From: Gymnorhina tibicen
Lineage: Eukaryota > Chordata > Aves > Passeriformes > Artamidae
Direction of reading: 5' to 3'
Length of the DNA stretch: 64,000 nucleotides
Assembly: GCA_013399875.1 (NCBI GenBank)
Contig: VXAZ01009310.1
Location: 1 to 64,000 of the forward strand
Shown: in pieces, positions 36,155-47,718 of the stretch
Numbering within the stretch: the first letter of the stretch is position 1
Layout: each line of letters begins with the position of its first letter
Program-made: the position numbers and the translations under genes
Notes under the pieces: model-generated
The model's input: the letters and a program-made list of their open reading frames with translations, nothing else
Database searches by the model: none
What the model was told of the DNA's origin: nothing

Positions 36155-38185
36155 GTGAGTCTCCCCAAACGAGTCTGGAAGATGAGTCAGCTCCTGATGC
36201 AGATGTGTAAAGGAGGCCTGATGAGTCACTATTTAAAATTGCCCAGCTCTCTTTTAATACTTAGGAGAGCCTTGGGTGTCTAGCTCACATATGACTGTCT
36301 GGAAAGAAAAAGAAATAAAGGTTAGACTAAATTAATTCCATCTGAAGACCATTTTTTTCCCCCCCAAATTTTTAAAGCAGAGCTTTGTGGTGCTGAGCTG
36401 TTTGCCTTCAGTAACTTCCCAGTGATCAGTGTGTGATGAGGACAAGTTACACAAGCTCATTGTTTCCTTATGTGTTTAAAGTACCATTCAGCCAACTGAG
36501 ACAAAAACAGATTTTGAAAAGGAAGAACAAATATAAGTTTATAAATCAAAACCATCATCATTTATGACACTTTTAGTAGGCTTTAATAATTAATCTTATG
36601 AAAGAATCCTCCATTTATGTTGCTGGACAGGAGGAGGGGTCAACTGTCTCAGTGCAGACATTCTAGACTTGTACAAAACCTATTTCCATGGCACCATCCC
36701 ATGTATCTTACATTGAAGAAGAAACTCGCCGTTGTGATCTGCAGATCTTCATTATGACGCTGAAAAAATCGCCTTTTCTATTAACATAATTATAGGATGA
36801 TGGCACTGGGCAAATCAGGGATATGTTTGGGATTCTCAGATCTTGAAAACCAGCAATTATGACCACAGGGATCTCTGTTAGGAAGAGTTATAAACTGAGA
36901 ATTGCCTGTGAGCACAGAGGAGCCTGTGCAAGCTCTTCTGAAATATTTGCCATGCTTTAAGCTACTCTGTTACACAGCGTTTACTGGATTTTATTGCAAA
37001 TTTCAGCATTGCAAACCAATTTTTTCTAGAGACGGCCTGTTTGGCATGTTGAGCGATGGGGAGTTGTCAGAAATCCTAGGAAGACAGTCTTTTTTTTCAT
37101 GTTGAGGTTTCTTTGCAGGATGTAGAAGCCCTAAGCTTGTAATTTGTGTGTCTACCTGTATTCGTGAGTGAGCGATCCCCAAACCACCCTCAGCAAGGGG
37201 CTCAGTTCCAAACAGAGACTTTGAATTCAGTCTTCCTGAAGAAATGTGCAATATTCTGCAGAAGCCCCCTGACATCTTCACAGCAGCTGAGGTCCTGCCA
37301 TTTTCAGGATGTGGTGCTGCCTCCTCTAAACCCTGCTGTCTCAGATAGCACTGATTTTGCAAGATTTCACTGCTGCGCTCCGGAGCAACCAAGCTGGAGT
37401 TCAAACAGAAGGGATCAATTATCCATGACTGACACCACGGCGAGTACTGGCACTGAGGAAGGAACATAATGGGAAGGGATGATGGGAACTGACGTTAAAC
37501 CAATCGAATATGAAGTCCCTGAGCTAAAACCCTACCTTGGAAGTGTAAATTGGTCTGAGGGCTGACAAAGCAGCTCTGATCTTGCAGCTCAGAGCAGGGT
37601 GAGCACAGCTTTAGACAGCTGCTGCCATGTCAAGTCAGATACACCCCTGGCTTCTGTCAAGGCCCTGATTGCCTCAGTGTGAGACATCCTTCAGCACTGA
37701 AAACTAAACCCTTGATTGGAAAATTGGTGCAGGCAGTGGTGCGATTTCAGAGCTGTGCTCTCTCTGAGAACAGCCTTGCTGTCAGTGTCCTTTCACTTCC
37801 TAAATGGACCAATGTGACACCTGCTGCCGTTGCATTGTTTACTCTACTTGCAATGTTGATCCTTTCTTTTCTCTCTGTGTCATATTTATTTAGATATCAC
37901 CTCTTTGCATTAAGGATTGTGCCTTCCACAGTGTAACTTTAAATCTATTTAGTCCTTAGTATCATACTGAACATGGTCAGTACACCCCTGACCCCTGGGA
38001 AATCTGTAGCCCACTCCTTGATGAGGTGGTTTCCTCCCTGTGCTTGTGGAAGGAACTCTGAAGCTACAGGGGAAAAAAGAATTCATCAATCTTATTCACT
38101 GTAGAAAAGGACTAATTTACTAATTTTTTTCCTCAGGACCTCTGGGTATTGTATTTGGAATGTATCAAGAAATTAAAACCTAGGC
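36155..38185. other. Unique stretch, presumed intron or intergenic
   Basis: No transposon or gene is recognised. The 154-codon minus-strand frame at 37003-37467 is in a locally GC-richer segment; it and the opposite-strand frame at 37146-37469 overlap and neither shows domain features. Segment 37490-37700 is likewise GC-richer. Confidence 0.4.
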
Positions 38186-38371
38186 TAGTGAGCCCTGGCA
38201 CAGGTTGCCCAGAGAAGCTGTGACTGCCCCATCCCTGGAAGTGTCCAAGGCCAGGTTGGACGGGGCTTGGAGCAACCTGAGATAGTGGAAGGTGTCCCTG
38301 CCCATGGCAGGGGTGGAACTGGATGGTCTTTAAGGTCCCTTCCAGTCCAACCCATTCTGTGATTTCACGAG
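38186..38371 (+). mobile_element. CR1 LINE 3' end, plus strand
   Basis: TAGTGAGCCCTGGCACAGGTTGCCCAGAG, GTGTCCAAGGCCAGGTTGG, GGAGCAACCTGAGATAGTGG, CCCATGGCAGGGGTGGAACTGG and GTCTTTAAGGTCCCTTCC, ending CCATTCTGTGATTTC. About 185 bp, 5'-truncated, well preserved. The minus-strand frame at 38133-38396 is its translation. Confidence 0.95.
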
Positions 38372-40621
38372 GAGGATTTTGATCAGTAGTTCCCAATTAA
38401 GTCACTCTGAGGTGATACAACCCACGGTGGCCTGTTGTGTGCCGTACAGATGTTTATAAAGGCTGGGAATTTCAGCTCTATCCATGAGAGCCAGGAGGGA
38501 CAGGACAGCATCAGCTCAGGCAGCATTCACCTCCCTAAAAACCCTGCATGTAGCTCCAGCAGCGAAGTTACAATGGAAGAAGAATCCAGAGTGCTCATAT
38601 TTTTTACCCAAGGAGGAGCTGCTCCTGCTCCAATGTCCCTCAGAAGTGAGAGGCTCAGCAGACAGAGCAGTTGCTTCACTAATTCGGGAACAACCTGAAA
38701 TAAAGAAGCCTTAATTCCTTTCTGCAGTTCACGAGGCAAATTGTCATGCAAACAACTCCTCCTCCACATGCTCGTTAGCAGCAGTTGTGAAAACCTTCAC
38801 AGTTTAATTAGCAGTGCTCATGACAGCCTGAAAAAGAGACACCCAAACCCAAAAGGAAATATTTGTCTCTGTGAGCCGTGCTTTGAGGTGCAAACGAGAA
38901 GAAAAACCAGGTTTGACATTTTGAACAATTGAAGTACCTCCAGCTCCAGGCGTCAGAATATTCCATACTTCAAGGAGGTATTTTCATAACTACTTATGGC
39001 TTGATATTACATGGGTGAGATAAATTCCATTAAACATTTCATTTCGGTACTTCAGGCCATGCTCCTTCTCTTCAGACAAGGAAGAAATCAACTGTCTAGA
39101 GTAATAGCTACAAGACTATCATCTTTCAGTGGTTGTAATATGAGTGTTAAAATCATCACCTTGTGCAAGACGGAGAACTGCTGAAAATCAGGACAGTTGT
39201 GAAATTAGTGGGCAACATACTCTGAGCTCCAAAATGGATTTACTAGTTAATGCTTAGAATAATAAACAAATAAAACTGGAGGAAAGCTCGACATTGCACC
39301 TGAAAACAGCAGGGCAAGGAGAACTGGAGATGTGGCTCCTCGAGTAAGGAATGTCTCAAATATGTGAAGTGAAATGAAATTCCTTTTATTTCTCTCAAAG
39401 TGTTTGAGACTACATAAAGATAATTTTGCTGTTTATCAGTTACTTAAGGTATGAAGAAAGGATGATAATATAGAAAAAGGGGTTTTGTAATTTGCCAGCT
39501 TAGAGAACAACAGTTGCCATCTGCAGGGAATCAATGAGTTTTATTGAGCGAATGACGAAATAGAAGTATTTGGTGTTCTAGCACTTGGCCTGTGACTAGA
39601 AATATTTTATATTTACCATGTTTTAAAAAGGAGTCTTGGTGTCTCACAACTGTTCTCCCTTTTTCCAAACATCAGGTTCACTGAAAATAATAACAATGTT
39701 TTTTCTAGAAGAGTTTTTTTCTTGAAGTTCCTCTTTCACTCAGTTAAGATGGACTCTGAAATAGAAAATTTCTTCACCTTGATTTTAAAGTGGTTTTTAT
39801 CATGACTTCTGGATTGCTTTAACAATAATTTCCATGTCAAAATGTTGTCAAAAATATATTGAGTTTTTATAGGGTTTTTTTTTCCCCCACACATTGGCCT
39901 TTCAAATTAAATTCCTTTAACCTTGTTCCTCCTAGATTATTTCTTTGTTAGCCATATCCAGTTTTTACAGATCAAGCTCGTGGAAAATATAATGAAAAAG
40001 CATTGTGGATAATGAATTTCAGAGAATACTCAGTTTAGGATTTTACAAATTTACTTTAATTGTTGTTACAGGGTTATCACAAAAATATACACGTGTGTAT
40101 ATATATATGTATATGTGATTTTTTAAAAAATAGCTTTTCTCATCAATGAGCAATAATCCTACCAAATTCTGCTTGTGTATCGTGGAACACTTTGATTTTT
40201 GTAATTTGTTTAATTTAATTGTCTCTTGGAACCTGACTTTTATTCCCAGTAACAGTTGACTGTAGCACCTCTCTGTTTCATGAGCTCCATACTTGGATTT
40301 CCATGTTTTTTAAGGCTGAAAGATGAACCTGCAGAAACCAATGAGATGCTAAAAGGCCTGAAGCTGGACAATGGCAAACCAGCTCAAACTGACATTTTCT
40401 CTCCTGCTGAAATGAGTTTAGGAAGACAATGGACTGAAACCTGGAGATCTTCACTCAATCTCTTTCTGCCAAGTACTTGTTTGAAGCCCACAATAATCTC
40501 TTTCGGCACTGAAGACCTTAACCAGAAATCTAATTTGAGGTCTCTTTGACTGGAGATTTTGAAATTAATACCTCTTTCTTGAATTAAAATCTTTGGATGA
40601 GTTCATTAGGTTAAATTTTCT
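38372..40621. other. Unique A+T-rich stretch
   Basis: No repeat is recognised apart from a short TA-rich tract near 40098-40116. A plus-strand frame at 38741-38932 follows a TTTCTGCAG acceptor-like site (38729) but no good donor follows. A frame at 40256-40549 follows a TTTTTTAAG site; it is Lys/Glu-rich at the start and shows no recognisable domain. Both are judged probably chance. Confidence 0.4.
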
Positions 40622-40885
40622 GTGGTTTAAACCCAGCTTTATCTCAGCCCCACACAGCCACTTACTCCCTGCTCCCCAGTGGGATGGGGGAGAATTAGAA
40701 GGGTAAAAGTAAGAAAACACATGGGTTGAGACTAAGACAGTGTAATGGACAGAAAGGGAAGAAAATATTAATATTAATAATAATAATAATGTTAAAAGAA
40801 TTAGAATATACAAAAAAAAGTGATTCACAACTCAGTTTCTCACCATCCACTCACTGATGCCTGAGCAAATCCAGAGCAGTGGCTC
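40622..40885. mobile_element. Old ERVL-type LTR fragment
   Basis: TGTGGTTTAAACCCAGC, CCACACAGCCACTTACTCCCTG, CCCAGTGGGATGGGGGAGAA, AAAAGTAAGAAAACACATGGG and TTGAGACTAAGACAGTGTAATGG, then an AAT-rich segment, then AAGTGATTCACAACTCAGTTTCTCACCATCC and TGATGCCTGAGCAAATCCAGAGCAG. This order is that of a common avian ERVL-type solo LTR (from memory). It is truncated and diverged; no gag, pol or env is present nearby, so it is a solo LTR remnant. The orientation of the original provirus is not certain. Confidence 0.75.
40766..40790. repeat. AAT-rich short tandem repeat inside the LTR
   Basis: ATTAATATTAATAATAATAATAAT-type repeats lie within the LTR fragment, where related avian LTR copies also carry an ATA/AAT tract. 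Confidence 0.85.
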
Positions 40886-42039
40886 TATTTTGGTTTTTGG
40901 GGTCAATAACAGTCTCTTCTCTTCCTTGCCCTCTCATCATTTCTTGGACATTAAACTTGCACTTGGGATCTTCACAGAGCTCAGTTATTCACTCAATTTT
41001 GGTTTTGGCCCTGGTGGATTCGAACAGACACACAAAGAACTTGGGATTGCATCAGATCCTCTTAGGTGCAGAATTTGGTCCTTCTTCATCATCAGATTGG
41101 AGGTGGTTGGAAATGGGGACTTCCAAACTAGTGCTGGAGAACAGAATTGCAGGTGCTTGAAAAAGTGTCTGCCTCACAAAGTGCACTTGCCACCGCAAAA
41201 CGACAGTGAACTGTAATATGGAGATAAGGAATCCAGATGGAATTGCTGCCTTTGCTCATGTTAGCCCCAGCACGGACTGAAATTTGGGAAAATCAAGCTG
41301 GAAGTCCTCCTGTGCCATTAGCAAAGCTGTGTTCTGCTCTCTTACACAGTGACTTCACTGGGTGAAGGAATTAAGCCATCACCTGGGATGTCCAAACATT
41401 TGGAGATCTGGAGAATAACAAAGCATTTAAAGTGCGTTACATTCTGTACCTCAGATCTTCAGAACAACGCAATTGTATTTAATGCTGTGCCCTGCAATCT
41501 GTCGAGCCAAAGCCTTTCTTTCTGACGTATTGTTTGCACGTTGTAATTTATTTTAGTGCTCTATGGAGGTAAGAAATGAGGGAAGAAACCTAAAATATTG
41601 CTGCTTTCCTTCTCCTCCTCCTCTGAGAATCTCAGAGTAACTTGTCAAAAAGTGAAGGTTGGGAGGTTTTCTTTATTTAAGTAAGTCAGTTTTAAGATGC
41701 TCTTAATTAGGGGATGTGCATGTTTTGTCAGCCGTGGCTGGTACAGCCTGGGTAACAGTGGGCAGTTTTTACACAATCTCTGCAGTTTTTGCTATAATTA
41801 GACAGACATGCAGAACATCCTTCAGAGTAGAAAACGACTGGTAAAATGCATAATTCGCTGATTTTGGAGATCTCACGCTGTCATCTGCAGACATCTCTTC
41901 TGTCTGGCACGTAAGCTCACAGCAAAGTCTACAAGAGAAACGCGGCCCCAAAAAGTGAGCCCCTGACACATCACTCCATGAGAGCAGAGACCATGGGCAA
42001 TTCCACTCTTAGAGTAAGGAAACTCTCAGAGCAAAAGAG
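40886..42039. other. Unique stretch, no recognised gene
   Basis: The 119-codon plus-strand frame at 40857-41216 begins inside the LTR edge and has no domain resemblance. Nothing else is recognised. Confidence 0.45.
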
Positions 42040-42476
42040 AGACCTGGACCTCCTGGAGTGTCCAGCAGAGGCTGCAAAGTAGATGAAGGGACTGAAGCAT
42101 CTCCCTGATGAGGAAAAGCTGAGGGTGCTGGGGGTGTTCAGTCTTGAGAAGAGACCCTAAAAGGGTCCCTCAGCCCGGTCTGTCCCTGTCTGCAGGGAGG
42201 GCTCTGAGCAGGGCCCAGGCTCTGCTCTGGAGCCCAGCAATGGCACCAGAGAAATGGGCAGGAGCTGATCCCAGGAAGTTCCACCTGGACATGAGGAAGA
42301 ACTTCTTTACTGAGAGCACTGGAAAAAATTGTCCAGAGGGGCTATGGAGTCTCTTCACTGGAGATATTCCAGAAATGCCTGGACACAATGTTGTGCCCTG
42401 TGCTCTGGGGTGGCCCGGCTGGAGCAGGGAGGTGGGAACAGGTCCCTTCCACCCTGACCCATCTGGGATTCTGTGA
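42040..42476 (+). mobile_element. CR1 LINE 3' part, plus strand, about 440 bp
   Basis: One of the longer CR1 copies here. It has CTGGAGTGTCCAGCAGAGGCTGC, GATGAGGAAAAGCTGAGGGTGCTGGGGGTGTTCAG, GAGAAGAGACCCTAAAAGGG, AGCAATGGCACCAGAGAAATGGGCAGG, TTCCACCTGGACATGAGGAAGAACTTC and GAGATATTCCAGAAATGCCTGGACAC, ending CATCTGGGATTCTGTGA. This block order marks a subfamily different from the GTGAGGGTGGTGAGG copies. The 110-codon frame at 42144-42476 is its translation. Confidence 0.95.
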
Positions 42477-45400
42477 AATTTAGGCAGAATCGTGGATCTA
42501 CTTGGACAAGATCTTGTTTCTTATTCAGGATTGACATCAAGTGGGATTGAGGGTTAACTAGAATTTATGATATCTTGAACAGATTTAAAGACTTGCAGCA
42601 AACCTATCAGTTTAATTGCTCAGGTATTGAATTCATGGCTCCAGCCTGGAATTTCTGTGTGTGGTGGCAAAGATGTGTGTATGTTCTCTCTGATAGCTGG
42701 GCCAGGGGTTATTACCTGAATATCCATAGGAAAATCATCCGGACAGAAGGAGATTTCCCATCGGCAGCTTCAAGTTGCTACAAGCAGGACACAGGTCTAT
42801 AAAAAAACCCAAATTATCTCCTGACTTTCACTGTGCATAAACTCTCTCCAGATCTCCATCTTAGAATAAGAACATCTTATGCTGCAGCACTCACCAGTTG
42901 CCTTAATTGTCTCTTCACTCAGGGTAGCTTTGGGATGAGCATGAGGGCACATGGTAGCTGTGGAAATCTGCTCATTAAGTGGGAGAGAGCAGAAATAAAC
43001 ACAGCTCCCCTTTGGCATTTTGTGTTTGGGATCACTCACGCTGTTTCCATCTTCACTGGAGTGTGTCTTTGCTGAAAGGTTTTGTTCAAGACCGTGAAGA
43101 CACAAGACTAAAGTCATACTGGTTGTGCACAAGGAACTTAGAAATCTACCCTCATCTGTTCCATATGCTTCTTGCAAATGTGATTTAATAGTTATTTTTT
43201 TTTCTTGGGAATAAAGAGTTTCGCTGTTATGCAAAGATCTGTTCTTGTCTTTTATAGTCCGTGCAGCCTTTTCTGCGTGAGTGTCCCCTGTGGTTAGAAA
43301 AACTCACAATTTACAACTTGTAAAATAAACTGAGGTACAAAATATTGTTTAAGAAAATGAGTGAACCAGAGCATAAAACTGCCACAGGCTGCACTCCTAT
43401 TCCAAAAGTAAGTCCAAGTTTAAAAACAAATCTAAGATCATTTTAGCTTGCTCTTGCTGCTGCTGTGGGCTAAGTCAGCAGTACTGTGTGAAGTTAGAGG
43501 TCTCCTTAGCATGCCACAGCATACATTGGGTATTGTCACACCATTAATTCTGTTTCCTATTTAAAACACAGCCCTCAGGGACGGGCATTTGAAGCAGTCT
43601 GCAGGGCATTGACATTGCTTGAAAACTTGAGGAATTCTTCCAGTACACAAACCCTGAACTGTTAAAAAGCGACTGTATTTCCTGCTTTTCATGTGTTATG
43701 GATTGTATCCAGGTTGAAAAGGCTTCTTGCTGGTCTGAAAGCTTCACCTTTTAAATTTAGTTTTCTGAGCAGGAATACGAAATGTTAACACCTTCATTGC
43801 AATAACGCTGGGTATGGACTGGAAGGCAGAAAATGAAGTGTTAGTGATGGCAAATCCAAAGGCTCTGAGGCACAGGTGTGAGTGTGCCTGTGTAGGCAAC
43901 ACTTGTTCTCTTGAAGTCTGTCCAGAAATATTAAAATAAATATGCTTTACATACCCACTCACAAACCTGTGAGACTTGGGGTTTACCACTGCAGTCAGAG
44001 AGGAATTTAACTCAAAGGTTAATAAAAAGGACTTTTAATAAGTATTGTTCAATCCAATTACACTGACTGACTTACCTTCGTGCAAGCCCGGTTTTATTCC
44101 TCGCCCACTGTCCCTGTTTTATTCCTTACCCAGTTGTCCAGGGGTTTAACTGCACGCCTGCTGTTAGGCTTTTCTTGACCTCTGTCACTGTAACTCTGAC
44201 TTTGTGTGCTGGAAAACAGCTGCTGGAACAGGAGGTCATGTACCTCATGTACACTCTGTCTTTAGGAACTTTCTCTGGCTGCTTTTGTTCACATTTGGGA
44301 GAAAATCAGGCCAGCTCGAAGGTTGGTGTGAATTAAGGACATTCCTTTTACTTTCTTGAGTTGTACTTGTCAGTTGAAAGGCTGTTAAGACCTGAATATC
44401 TTCATTCGTGCTCTGCTCTTTGAGTACTTTGTTCTCTTTTCTTCCCAGTGAATTTTCATCTTCATCCAGCTGCCCTCTGCTTTAACTACCTGGATGCTCT
44501 GCAGGGAACCATGAAATTCATTGCAGAGTGATAAGTTACTCTGGAAAACCAACAAGGAAAGTGATGTGATTTTCACCTTTATGTTTCCGGGTCCAAAATT
44601 AGATGCCTAATTTTTTTTTTTTTAATCCCTACTGAAAACCCCTCTGGCAGGTGATTTATTTGGCCCTCCTAAGAGCAAAACCTCTGGAGATGTCTGACTT
44701 CCTCCAGTGATTTTACAGGGAAGACTAATGTAAATAAATTCAAGGATCTCTCGGTTCAGTCCATAAATCTGGGCTGCAGTTGTAGGCTCTGACTCCTTTT
44801 GTTAAAGACTTCTTCAGTAAAGAAACTCTGTCTTGAAGAAATGATATAACATGGGAGCATATAACAACAAAAAAGGACATTCCAGCATTCATCTAATTCC
44901 ACTTTGTCGAGCCAAAGTAAGTTTGTGCTTCATAGAAAAACTCTAAAATCGCTGCTTTTTTTTCAGCCTAACTTCATGCATTTATGGCCATAAACATTCC
45001 AATTACTTCCATTTAATGGTTCACTTGTCCTCATCTGGGCCACAGCAGATCCTTGTGCCCACGTCTTTCACCCTGTGGCAGTGGGAAGGAACACGTTGGC
45101 TAAAACTTCCCTCAGGCTCTGAAATTACGAAATCTCAGGTTGTGTGAGCGTGGCTGCAGTAACTGTTGTGCTGTCCAGGGGCAACGCCTGATGCTGCTGC
45201 TCACACTGATGAATTATGCAGCGTGACTGAGGTCAATCAATACCACTCTCTGTGATTTATGCCCGTTCAGACACTCTGGCTCATGGCAGGGTCAGCAGTC
45301 TGACACTTTTCCACTGTGGAGAAATGCTGCTAATTTGGGATTTTTTCGTTGTGAAGATCCCCTGGTTTTGGAAAGGACACTTCTACTAATCTCCCTTTGT

Positions 45401-47282
45401 TTGTTCCATCACAGATTTTATAGAGATTACAAAACCAGGTTCGGAAATCATTTGCCCTCTGTAATCAAATAAATAAATCAATAAACGCTTTCATCTTCAG
45501 GTTAAAGGTTAATGAGGTAAGAAGTAACAACCAGGCTGAGAAGTGGGCAGCTGGGGAAGAGCTGATGAAGTTGTAGCTGATGATGTTTCCTTCCTTAAGT
45601 GACTGCAAAGAGCACACGTACAAAAAGAGAGGCTAATTAGTCTCTTTTCAGTTGGAAAAAGAACACAGTGGAAAATCAAGCAGAACCACACGGTAGCAAG
45701 CAGTGCTGTTGCCATTCTGGGGTCTCTTCTGTATTTCAGACCGAGGAGTCTTGTGGAGTCAGGAAGCTCCTTTAGAGTCTACGTCACGGTCACCAAAATA
45801 ACGCTCAGTATTCAGTGAGGTATGTGCAAAGATGGCAAATTTCAGATCTCTGGAGCTGTGAGGGTCAAACAGGGAGATCATACGCTGTGCTTTAAGAGGT
45901 GGAAACCCTTCATAAAAACCTCTGTTGACCAGACCTCTTCCTTTCCTCCTCCAGTCACTTCCAGATGAGCTCCCTTCAGTTTCCAGGGTTAATTTAGTGC
46001 CTTTTCAGTGGTTTCAGAGAATGGAGCTAAGCTTGGTCTCTTGAGGACACATTATTAGCCAGAAATATTTCTTTTCCTCTTGTGGCTCTCTGGGATTTCG
46101 GGCCATAGCAATCATAAGCAATTTTTCCTCAGATAGATGTCTGGCTTAGGAAGGTCTCTGGTGAACCACTAATTAGATAGAGCAGTTTCTGAAAGGAAAT
46201 CAGTATTAAGAGGTTGTGCTCTGTGGTGCTATTTAGGTGTCTACAGGGAAAACAACGCATTCAGAAACCCTTATCTTGGAGAAAATTACTTTTTTAAGAT
46301 ACAGAGTAGTTCCTAAAAAACCATGCCCAACGAGGAAAGCCTGAAAGAACTGAAGCATTTTATTCCAAGCAAGTGAATATTGAAATAAAATGTCTGTAGT
46401 AGTCGAACACAGAAGAAAGTGTGTATCTAAGGGGGAGAGAGGAGGATGGGGAGATGTTTGGAGTCTGAGATTAAAAGATGGGAAAGAGGAAGGCTGGAAA
46501 AGGTCAGGAAGAAGCTTTGCAATTTTCCCAGGATTCTGCCCGACGATGGATACTGTCTGCGTGAATTAGGTGGATCTGGTTCAAAGACATGCAGCAATCT
46601 TTCTTATTTTTTTTTAAATTTTTTTAAAGGAAAAATTAAAAATAAGAGCTCCGTTCTGTCCATTGAATATATTTCCTATCATCCTAGGTACAGACACAAT
46701 TTAAGGGAGGGCACTGGAGTCCTCCCCTGAGCGCATCAATAACGAGTCCATCCATGAGAGTTATTTCTTGAGTAGCTTTGGGGAACTTTAATGCACTGCT
46801 GACATTTCAGTGAGCAGAGGTTTTCCTTTAATGTGGTGTTAGTGTTGCCTCCTCTCTGATCTTTCCTCTGCAGCTTCCGGCAAAGCCCCCAGAGCACCCA
46901 GAAGCTCAAACAGATGTGTCCTGACTGCACATCTGCCCATCCCTAAGCCTGAGGGCTCCGTGACCTTCAGCTCTCATGATGTTGCAGCAATTACAGGTCA
47001 AAGAGAAGAGTCAGGGCTGTGAAGTTGCCTCGTTTCCTCGCATGAAAGTGCAACTGTGGAGCAGCCCAGCAGCCAGCCAGGAACTGCACGCTGTACTGCA
47101 GGCTCTACATCTCTGTAGATGAGAGCAGCGAACTCGGAACCACAGCCTGTAGCTGGGCTGGATAGCAAAAGGTCTGTAGTCAAGGGGAATGGCTTGGGGA
47201 CACAGAGCTGGTGTCCCCATGGCTGTGAGCAGGGTGTCCATGTTCTCCTTTCAGTTGCAGCAGCTCTGAAGAAGTGCCACAG
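42477..47282. other. Long unique stretch
   Basis: No gene or young transposon is recognised in 4.8 kb. The 145-codon minus-strand frame at 42797-43234 is the longest; no domain is recognised. A short tandem repeat is at 44088-44138. A+T-rich, possibly conserved segments occur near 41460-41560 and 45420-45500. Confidence 0.45.
44088..44138. repeat. Two-copy imperfect tandem repeat, about 25 bp unit
   Basis: CCGGTTTTATTCCTCGCCCAC is followed directly by CCTGTTTTATTCCTTACCCAG, giving two diverged copies of a unit of about 25 bases. It is a local duplication with no known function. Confidence 0.6.
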
Positions 47283-47718
47283 AAATTATTAGAGGGATGG
47301 AACATGTGTCCTATTAGAAAAGACTGGGAGAGATGAGGTTGTTCACCTGGAGAAGAAAAGGCTCCAGGGAGAACTTAGAGCTCCTGCCACTGCCTGAAGA
47401 GGCTCCAGGACAGCTGGAGAGGGACTTTGGGCAAGGACATGGAGTGACAGGACAAGGGGGAATGGCTTCTGAAAAGGAGTAGGTTTGGATTGGATATTAG
47501 GAAGAAATTCTTCTGTGTGAGGGTGGTGAGGCCGTGGCACAGGGTGCCCAGAGAAGCTGTGGCTGCCCCTGGATCCCTGGAAGTATCCAAGGCCAGGTTG
47601 GACAGGACTTGGAGCAACCTGGGACAGTGGAAGCTGTCCCTGCCCATGGCAGGGGTGGAACTGGATGGCCTTTAAGGCTCCTTCCAACCCAAACCATTCT
47701 GTGATCTTACGATTCTGA
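47283..47718 (+). mobile_element. CR1 LINE 3' part, plus strand, about 435 bp
   Basis: The most complete copy of the GTGAGGGTGGTGAGG type here. It runs from ATTAGAGGGATGGAACATGTG, through CACCTGGAGAAGAAAAGGCTCC, GGAGTGACAGGACAAGGGG, GGATATTAGGAAGAAATTC, GAGGGTGGTGAGGCCGTGGC, GTATCCAAGGCCAGGTTGG and CCCATGGCAGGGGTGG, to CCATTCTGTGATCTTACGATTCTG. The 114-codon minus-strand frame at 47343-47687 is its reverse translation and not a gene. Confidence 0.97.

Noticed and set aside
37003..37467. 154-codon minus-strand frame
   Set aside because: It overlaps an opposite-strand frame of similar length, has no domain or codon signal, and sits in locally GC-richer DNA where long chance frames are common.
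38741..38932. 63-codon frame after a TTTCTGCAG site
   Set aside because: No proper donor follows and the frame ends in a stop with no poly-A signal nearby; chance is the simpler reading.
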